NCBI GenBank assembly: GCA_021647805.1
Contig: JAKITZ010000013.1
Span: 1-18,768, forward strand
Origin: Robiginitomaculum sp.
Lineage (GTDB): Bacteria; Pseudomonadota; Alphaproteobacteria; Caulobacterales; Maricaulaceae
Direction of reading: 5' to 3'
DNA length: 18,768 nucleotides
Positions 14,348 to 18,768 of the stretch are shown piece after piece. Both the position numbers and the translations under genes were made by a program. The notes below the pieces were generated by a model that was given only the letters and a program-made list of their open reading frames with translations, made no database searches and was not told the DNA's origin. Positions within the stretch are counted from its first letter, which is position 1. Each line of letters opens with the position of its first letter.

Positions 14348-14379
14348 AAACCCGCAACTGTATAGTCGCGGGTTTTTCT
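14348..14379 (+). terminator. Intrinsic terminator after rpmE
   Basis: AAACCCGC (14348-14355) pairs with GCGGGTTT (14368-14375) over a 12-base loop, and the stem runs into TTCTTT. It lies about 30 bp after the rpmE stop. Confidence 0.8.
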
Positions 14380-14469
14380 TTGCCTATAGCTCTCTTGCGC
14401 CAATGTGAGTATAGCGGCACTCTGCATTAAGGTTGGCATTATATTTTTTCGCAAAAAAAGGAAATTAAA

Positions 14470-15252
14470 ATAACCAAAAGACTGGCTAATAAAAAAGCAG
14501 TAATTACCGGCGCAGCATCTGGCTTAGGCACAGCAATAGCCAAAAAGTTTGCCAAACATGGCGCATTGGTGGCTTTAACCGACTTAAACTATGCCGGCGC
14601 AAAACAACAAGCCGAAGAAATCAATCGCTCCTACCCCGATACAGCTTTTGCATTTGAACATGATGTAGCTGATCCGCAAAGCTGGGAAAAAGCATTAACT
14701 GGTGCAAACACTGCAATGAACGGGATCAATGTTTTAGTAAACAATGCTGGCATTGGCTCGGTGGCTTCGGTGGAAGAAGAAAGCTTAGAGACATTTCAAA
14801 AAGTTTTTGCTGTTGATGTTGATTCGGTGTTTTTGGGTTGTAAATTGGCAATCCCGTATATGAAAGAAAACCAACCAGGATCGATCATCAATGTTTCATC
14901 TATTGCCGGACTTTATGCCGCGGGCAATATGGCCGCTTACAATTCCGCCAAAGCTGCTGTTTGGTTGTTGTCAAAATCGGTTGCTTTGCATTGCGCCAGT
15001 GCTGGTTATGATATCCGCTCGAACTCGATACATCCGACCTTTGTCCGCACCCCGATCATGTATGAAATGGGCGCAGCCTTGGGAGCCAGAAGCCCGCAAG
15101 AGCTGGAAAAAGGTTTGGCGAAGGGCGTACCATTGGGGCGGGTTGGCGAGCCTGATGATGTTGCTTGGGCTTGCGTTTATTTGGCGGCGGACGAATCACG
15201 GTTCATCACTGGAATTGAACTTAAAATCGACGGCGGAATGAGCGCGCAATAA
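14470..15252 (+). CDS. Short-chain dehydrogenase/reductase (SDR), unusual start
   Basis: Classical NAD(P)-dependent SDR oxidoreductase of 260 residues if read from 14470. It has TGAASGLG (13-20) for the cofactor, D38 favouring NAD(H), NNAG (91-94), catalytic S143/S144 in NVSSIAG, the Y157xxxK161 pair, and the C-terminal TGIELKIDGGMSAQ. The substrate is unknown; hydroxysteroid or 3-oxoacyl-type alcohols are typical of close families. No ATG, GTG or TTG lies in frame between the stop at 14428 and TTG 14566, which would delete the cofactor motif. The expected start reads ATA ACC AAA AGA (14470), with AAAGGAAA at good spacing upstream. Candidate real starts are ATA 14470, ATT 14464 or CTG 14482; otherwise the gene has lost its start. 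Confidence 0.82.
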   Translation: MTKRLANKKAVITGAASGLGTAIAKKFAKHGALVALTDLNYAGAKQQAEEINRSYPDTAFAFEHDVADPQSWEKALTGANTAMNGINVLVNNAGIGSVASVEEESLETFQKVFAVDVDSVFLGCKLAIPYMKENQPGSIINVSSIAGLYAAGNMAAYNSAKAAVWLLSKSVALHCASAGYDIRSNSIHPTFVRTPIMYEMGAALGARSPQELEKGLAKGVPLGRVGEPDDVAWACVYLAADESRFITGIELKIDGGMSAQ

Positions 15253-15271
15253 GTCTGGAGCATTTGCCAAC

Positions 15272-15294
15272 AAAAGTGGAAACCGGTTTTACGG
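15272..15294. repeat. Palindromic repeat core, copy 2
   Basis: A 23-bp copy of the core found at 13154-13176, differing at one base (AAAAGTGGA against AAAAGTGGG). The outer AAGATTGC arms are not kept. It sits 20 bp after the SDR stop. Confidence 0.65.
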
Positions 15295-15392
15295 AAACCT
15301 TTAATTGTCGCATTTTTCAAGTAAAAAACCGCAGACACTTTTTTACAAGATGCTTCGGGTAAATGCGCCCACTAAAAACCAACACCACCTGA

Positions 15393-15422
15393 TTCGCTTG
15401 GTATGGATTTTGCTGGTATACT
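15393..15422 (+). promoter_or_regulatory. Possible promoter for the 62-residue membrane protein
   Basis: TATACT (15417-15422) is a strong -10-like box, with a weak TTCGCT (15393-15398) 18 bp upstream. The ATG at 15450 follows by 27 bp. Confidence 0.35.
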
Positions 15423-15449
15423 GGTAAATTGTCCTAATATGGATCGAAA

Positions 15450-15638
15450 ATGCCACAGCGCTCGCAAACCACAAAGACTCAAAGCCAGCTGCCCTTGGTG
15501 CTGATCTTAATTGCATGTGCCATAATGGGCTTTGTATTGACACTAATGCGCGATGGCTGGGCAGAGAACGTGGCGTGGCTAGCGGTTTCTATCTGCCTTG
15601 GTGCGCTGGTAATGTTATTCTTTGACAGCAGAAGGTGA
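15450..15638 (+). CDS. Small two-helix membrane protein, unknown function
   Basis: The 62-residue product has a polar, basic N-terminus (MPQRSQTTKTQSQ) and two hydrophobic stretches (about 14-31 and 40-57) separated by the short charged turn MRDGWAEN, ending DSRR. This suggests a hairpin inner-membrane protein with both ends in the cytoplasm. GGATCGAAA before the ATG is a fair ribosome site and a -10 box lies upstream. The last 24 bp overlap the convergent tlpA gene. I do not recognise a family. It is called from composition and signals only. Confidence 0.5.
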   Translation: MPQRSQTTKTQSQLPLVLILIACAIMGFVLTLMRDGWAENVAWLAVSICLGALVMLFFDSRR

Positions 15639-16232
15639 TATAGCTTTCTCAATTCGGGTGATCGCTTCATCAGACACCCAGTCAAAACCACCAGAAAGTC
15701 TAAAAACCTCGCGACCTTGTCGGTCGTATAAAATGGTAATTGGCAGGCCTTTGGGGTAATTTTTTACATATAATTGCGTAACAACTGAAAACTTCTCGTC
15801 CATATATATGGTAAGGTTTTCGATATTATATTCCTGATAAAAGGTTTTTACATCTTGCATTGAACGATCTTCGGAAATTGCAATAACTTCAAAATTATCG
15901 CCGCCTAATTTGGCTTGCAAAGCATCAAGTGAGGGCATTTCCTCGACGCACGGTTCGCACCAAGTAGCCCAGATATTAAGCAGGATAACTTTTCCCTTAA
16001 AATCACTTAAAAACAATCGTTCACCAGTCTCGTTCAAAAACCCGGCGCTTGGTTGTGCCGGGCGCGGAGATAAAGTAATCATTTTGCCAAGAACGATTTG
16101 TTGGTTGTTATTTGTTTGATTTTTGGCTTGGTTGCTGGTTGGATCAATTAACGAACTGGCCAATACCATTAAAACAACAGCAAAGCCCGACGCCAGCAGG
16201 ACATAAATCGCAATTTTCAAAGTTCTTTTCAT
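15615..16232 (-). CDS. tlpA: TlpA-like membrane-anchored thiol:disulfide oxidoreductase
   Basis: Periplasm-facing thioredoxin-fold protein of the TlpA/redoxin family, 205 residues. TlpA reduces disulfides in exported proteins, classically cytochrome oxidase copper-site assembly factors. Seen: an N-terminal anchor helix (about 7-26), an Asn/Gln-rich linker, FLNETGERLFLSDFKGKVIL, the active site W91-C-E-P-C95, and the cis-proline segment KGLPITILYD (P164). The ATG at 16232 is chosen over the in-frame TTG at 16253. It is divergent from argH with a 37-bp gap, a conserved alphaproteobacterial arrangement, and convergent with and overlapping the small membrane protein gene. Confidence 0.88.
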   Translation of the reverse strand: MKRTLKIAIYVLLASGFAVVLMVLASSLIDPTSNQAKNQTNNNQQIVLGKMITLSPRPAQPSAGFLNETGERLFLSDFKGKVILLNIWATWCEPCVEEMPSLDALQAKLGGDNFEVIAISEDRSMQDVKTFYQEYNIENLTIYMDEKFSVVTQLYVKNYPKGLPITILYDRQGREVFRLSGGFDWVSDEAITRIEKAISPSAVKE

Positions 16233-16269
16233 CAATAACCCACTATAAATCAATTTTAAGAGAATACCT

Positions 16270-17670
16270 ATGGCACAGAAAAATCACGACAAAGTCAATC
16301 CACTTTGGGGCGGAAGGTTCAAAGATAGTGCCGATAATTTAATGCAAACCATAAATGCCAGTATTGATATTGACCGCCACATGGCAAAACAGGATATCGA
16401 CGGCTCTATTGCCCATGTCACCATGTTAGGGGCATGCGAAATTATCGCCGAAGATGAAGCAAAGGCCATCACAGATGGGTTGCAACAAATAGCCAAAGAG
16501 ATCGAAGCCGGGGAGTTTGAGTTTTTCCAAGAACGTGAAGACATTCACATGCATGTGGAGGCGCGTTTAACAGAAATTATTGGCCCGGTGGCCGGTAAAT
16601 TACATACCGCCAGATCCCGCAATGATCAGGTGGCCACTGATTTTAGACTGTGGCTGCGTGAAGCATTGGACGGCCAAATTGCAATGGTTCGTAAATTGCA
16701 ACAGGCTTTGGTCTTACGCGCCGAAGAATATGCAGATGCAATTTTGCCCGGTCTTACCCATTTACAAACAGCACAACCGGTAACTTTTGGCCATCACTTA
16801 TTGGCTTATGTGGAAATGCTCGATCGTGATGTTGGACGGTTATTTGATGCTCGTAAACGCTTAAATGAGTGCCCATTAGGGGCGGCAGCTTTGGCCGGAA
16901 CCGCCTTTGCCATTGATCGACAACAAACATCCGATGCACTTGGTTTTGATCGACCCATGGGCAATTCATTAGATGCAGTTTCATCGCGGGATTTTGCCCT
17001 AGAGGCTCTTTCTGCGGCGGTTATATGCGCGGTGAATTTATCGCGGCTTGCCGATGAAATGGTATATTGGACAGCAACTGGAATTGGTTTTGGTGTTTTT
17101 AGTGATAAATTTTCCACCGGATCGTCAATTATGCCACAAAAACGTAACCCCGATGCTGCAGAATTAGTGCGGGCAAAAACCGGGCGCATTACCGGTGCAT
17201 TTCAGGCTCTGGTATTGGTGTTAAAAGGGCTGCCACTGGCTTATTCCAAAGACATGCAAGAAGACAAAGAACCAGTAATGGACGCATTTTCTACGCTGGA
17301 TTTATGCTTGCGGGTAATGTGCGCCTTGGTTGGCGATATTCAAATGAACCGCGAGAAAATGGCCTTAGCTGCCGGCGGTGGTTTTGCTACAGCAACTGAT
17401 CTTGCCGATTGGCTGGTGCGTGAAGCAGGCAAGACGTTTCGCCAAGCCCATCACATATCTGGCTCGATAGTTAAGCTGGCCGAAGAGCAAGGACTTGATC
17501 TAACGCAACTTAGCTTAGAGCAAATGCAAAGCATTGATCCGGCAATTCGAGGATCAGTATTTGACATATTATCACCACAAAACTCGACTAAAAGTCGCAC
17601 TTCTTATGGTGGAACGGCTCCGGATCAAGTATTATATCAGATTAACAAATGGAAAGAGCAGCTAACATGA
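16270..17670 (+). CDS. argH: Argininosuccinate lyase
   Basis: Cleaves argininosuccinate to arginine and fumarate, the last step of arginine synthesis, as a cytoplasmic homotetramer. The 466 residues match the family. Seen: the N-terminal LWGGRFKDSAD, the TARSRNDQVATDFRLW block, LTHLQTAQPVTFGHH with the conserved histidine (about 164), and the fumarase/aspartase-superfamily signature GSSIMPQKRNP (284-294) carrying the catalytic serine. The ATG at 16270 has AAGAGAA about 6 bases before it. The stop overlaps the lipoprotein ATG (ATGA), so the two are cotranslated. Confidence 0.97.
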   Translation: MAQKNHDKVNPLWGGRFKDSADNLMQTINASIDIDRHMAKQDIDGSIAHVTMLGACEIIAEDEAKAITDGLQQIAKEIEAGEFEFFQEREDIHMHVEARLTEIIGPVAGKLHTARSRNDQVATDFRLWLREALDGQIAMVRKLQQALVLRAEEYADAILPGLTHLQTAQPVTFGHHLLAYVEMLDRDVGRLFDARKRLNECPLGAAALAGTAFAIDRQQTSDALGFDRPMGNSLDAVSSRDFALEALSAAVICAVNLSRLADEMVYWTATGIGFGVFSDKFSTGSSIMPQKRNPDAAELVRAKTGRITGAFQALVLVLKGLPLAYSKDMQEDKEPVMDAFSTLDLCLRVMCALVGDIQMNREKMALAAGGGFATATDLADWLVREAGKTFRQAHHISGSIVKLAEEQGLDLTQLSLEQMQSIDPAIRGSVFDILSPQNSTKSRTSYGGTAPDQVLYQINKWKEQLT

Positions 17671-17822
17671 CTAATGATAATAATTTATCCAAAACAAAAC
17701 TTTTGGCATTTGTTGCAATAACCTCTTTGGCTTTGGCGGCATGTGGCGTTCGCGGCGCGCCAGAAATACCGCCACCAATGTGGGGTGATGAAGACAAGAC
17801 AGAGCAATCAAATAGTGACTGA
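17667..17822 (+). CDS. lptM: LptM-like small lipoprotein
   Basis: The 51-residue lipoprotein has a signal ending LALAAC (lipid cysteine at about 26), followed by GVRGAPEIPPP and an acidic tail. The AACG-xxG-xP pattern fits the short LptM-type lipoproteins that help oxidise and mature the LptD lipopolysaccharide translocon in the outer membrane. The position directly after argH, overlapping by 4 bp, is where alphaproteobacteria usually carry this gene, normally followed by lysA. Here lysA is absent and a DUF4175-like start follows after 27 bp. The family call rests on the lipobox context and location; the symbol is tentative. Confidence 0.75.
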   Translation: MTNDNNLSKTKLLAFVAITSLALAACGVRGAPEIPPPMWGDEDKTEQSNSD

Positions 17823-17849
17823 TATTAAGCGTCCACAGGCTCTAACCGT

Positions 17850-18074
17850 ATGAAAGACGTTTTGTCGAATTTGCGATTACCAATTGCTTTGTTGTGGAGT
17901 CGCTTATCACTGCTCATCGAGCGGGTGTTGGTGCTGTTGTTTCCGGCAATATTGTTTCCAACCCTGTATGTCTCACTAGCTTTATTTGGGGTGTTTGAGC
18001 AATCTGCCGATCCTTGGCGGTTGTTGGTGTTGTTGTTGATACAGCGCTTAATTCTGCAGGTTCGGAATTTATGA
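17850..18074 (+). pseudogene. N-terminal fragment of a TIGR02302/DUF4175-like membrane protein
   Basis: About the first 60 residues look like the start of the TIGR02302 (DUF4175) family: RLPIALLWSRLSLLIERVLV, then hydrophobic residues through LYVSLALFGVF and a second hydrophobic stretch, with the W..L spacing of that family. These large proteins (usually several hundred residues or more) lie near argH-lysA in alphaproteobacteria, so the place is right. The frame stops at 18074, far too early. From about 18015 the DNA instead matches the tandem-repeat gene that follows in another frame. The fragment is therefore truncated by recombination or by an assembly join. The family call is by pattern and synteny. 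Confidence 0.55.
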
Positions 18075-18768
18075 TCAATACAACAACGGCTGGCAGTCAA
18101 TCGGCCCCCGTAATCACGGCTCTTGATGATGGCAGGTCGCTGGTTGTCTGGTTTGCTAATGCCGGCCATGATGACGCTACGATGCTGGTAAGAGGCCAGT
18201 TCCTGAACGCAGACGGGTCACTATTAGGCAGTGAATCTTTACTTGGAACATCACCGGTGGAAGGCAGCAATGCCCGAGATATGCCACCGCTCACGGCTGA
18301 AAAATTATCTGATGGCAATGTTTATGTTGCGTGGTCAACGAATGATTCTGTAGCGGTTGATGGGGATGGATCGGCGGTTGTTGGGGTGTTGGTTGACGTA
18401 AACTCAGGCACTGCTGGAGCAGAAAGCCTTATCAATACAACGACGGCTACGAACCAGTCCGGGCCGGTTGTGACCGCGCTAACAGCCGGTGGAGCGTTCG
18501 TGGTTTGGTATAATAATGCTGGTGCCGATGGAACGGGAAGCACTTTATTATACGGCCAGTATTTAAACGCTGATGGTAGTAAGAATGGCGGAGAGATTCC
18601 ACTTGGGATTACCAGTGTTGAGGGGCACAATGGGATTGAGTTGCTGCCGGTTACGGCAATTGAGTTGAGCAATGGTAATTTGTTGATTGGGTGGCAGGGC
18701 GAAGGTGTTTTTGCGCCAGATGGGAGCAGCACTGCAGCACTTGGGCTTATTGTTGATAGCATTACGCA
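18014..18768 (+). CDS. Partial giant repeat protein (adhesin-like), 5' and 3' ends missing
   Basis: From just after a TGA at 17996 an open frame runs to the window end, about 250 residues. It is built of tandem units rich in Gly, Asp, Thr and Ser. In order they show VVGVVVD, INTTTAGSQSAPVITALDDG, LVVWFANAG, RGQFLNADGSLLGSES, then a second half with LTAEKLSDGNVYVAW. Such G-V-W / Q-x-L-N-A-D-G-S blocks form beta-rich repeats in very large, often calcium-binding, type I-secreted surface proteins of alphaproteobacteria. No plausible start exists: the first in-frame ATG is at 18071, inside a repeat unit. The 5' end is therefore cut by the join near 18015-18040 and the 3' end by the window edge. 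Confidence 0.7.
   Translation, partial: MAVVGVVVDTALNSAGSEFMINTTTAGSQSAPVITALDDGRSLVVWFANAGHDDATMLVRGQFLNADGSLLGSESLLGTSPVEGSNARDMPPLTAEKLSDGNVYVAWSTNDSVAVDGDGSAVVGVLVDVNSGTAGAESLINTTTATNQSGPVVTALTAGGAFVVWYNNAGADGTGSTLLYGQYLNADGSKNGGEIPLGITSVEGHNGIELLPVTAIELSNGNLLIGWQGEGVFAPDGSSTAALGLIVDSIT
18020..18736 (+). repeat. Two tandem coding repeats of 119 and 120 codons
   Basis: Unit 1 is 18020-18376 (357 bp) and unit 2 is 18377-18736 (360 bp); a third begins at 18737. Matching anchors are GTTGTTGG..GTTGA, ATCAATACAAC.ACGGCT, and codons for LNADGS and VEG.N. Protein similarity exceeds DNA identity, so the units are old, selected repeats and not a recent duplication. Confidence 0.75.

Noticed and set aside
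17825..18762. Long minus-strand open frames at the right end
   Set aside because: They are antisense to the DUF4175-like fragment and the tandem-repeat gene, whose coding strand shows periodic protein repeats; low-complexity Ser/Pro/Asn composition is typical of shadows.

Overview
The window reads as a moderately AT-rich alphaproteobacterial chromosome segment. The evidence is the content and order of the housekeeping genes: aroB-aroK divergent from a xerD operon, xerD next to accA, secA divergent from a PpiC-type lipoprotein, an NDUFAF5-like methyltransferase divergent from comF-grxC, and tlpA divergent from argH followed by a tiny LptM-like lipoprotein. A Caulobacterales/Maricaulales-like (prosthecate marine) relative is my best guess, but no rRNA is present to settle it.

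Layout. 1-726 (minus): start of aroB and complete aroK, overlapping by 4 bp. 824-3535 (plus): a tightly overlapping three-gene unit made of a one-helix miniprotein, a secreted helical-repeat protein and XerD. 3660-4628 (plus): accA, ending 3 bp from a convergent outer-membrane-protein gene of the TorF/Gcw_chp type (4632-5534, minus). 5621-8371 (minus): secA. 8509-10030 (plus): PpiC-like foldase lipoprotein, MutT/Nudix hydrolase and an orphan Flp-type pilin, linked by two ATGA overlaps. 10045-10845 (minus): NDUFAF5-like methyltransferase-fold protein whose SAM motif I is not recognisable. 10864-11921 (plus): comF and grxC. 11921-12062 (minus): a candidate small RNA with a C-rich CCUCCUCCC motif and a strong intrinsic terminator. 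12147-13037 (minus): LysR regulator.

13038-14013 is accessory-looking sequence: a nested palindromic repeat, iterated GAGTGCTAAT boxes, two REP-like hairpins, and the C-terminal remnant of an S9 peptidase. Then come rpmE (ribosomal protein L31) with a good promoter and terminator, an SDR oxidoreductase with no ATG/GTG/TTG start where one is expected (ATA after a good Shine-Dalgarno), a second copy of the palindromic repeat core, a two-helix mini-membrane protein, tlpA (minus), and argH-lptM (plus).

The right end is abnormal. The N-terminus of a TIGR02302/DUF4175-like membrane protein runs into a reading frame of about 120-residue tandem repeats typical of giant secreted adhesin-like proteins. 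The join lies in a short GTT-rich stretch, so it is either a real recombination product or an assembly chimera. I found no CRISPR array, tRNA, rRNA or insertion-sequence transposase.

Functionally the segment mixes cell-envelope and secretion genes (SecA, foldase, TorF-like barrel, TlpA, LptM), biosynthesis genes (AroB/K, AccA, ArgH) and chromosome maintenance (XerD, MutT). The most promising unexplained items are the minus-strand sRNA candidate, the SDR start codon, the motif-poor NDUFAF5 homologue, the pilin coupled to mutT, and the chimeric right end.
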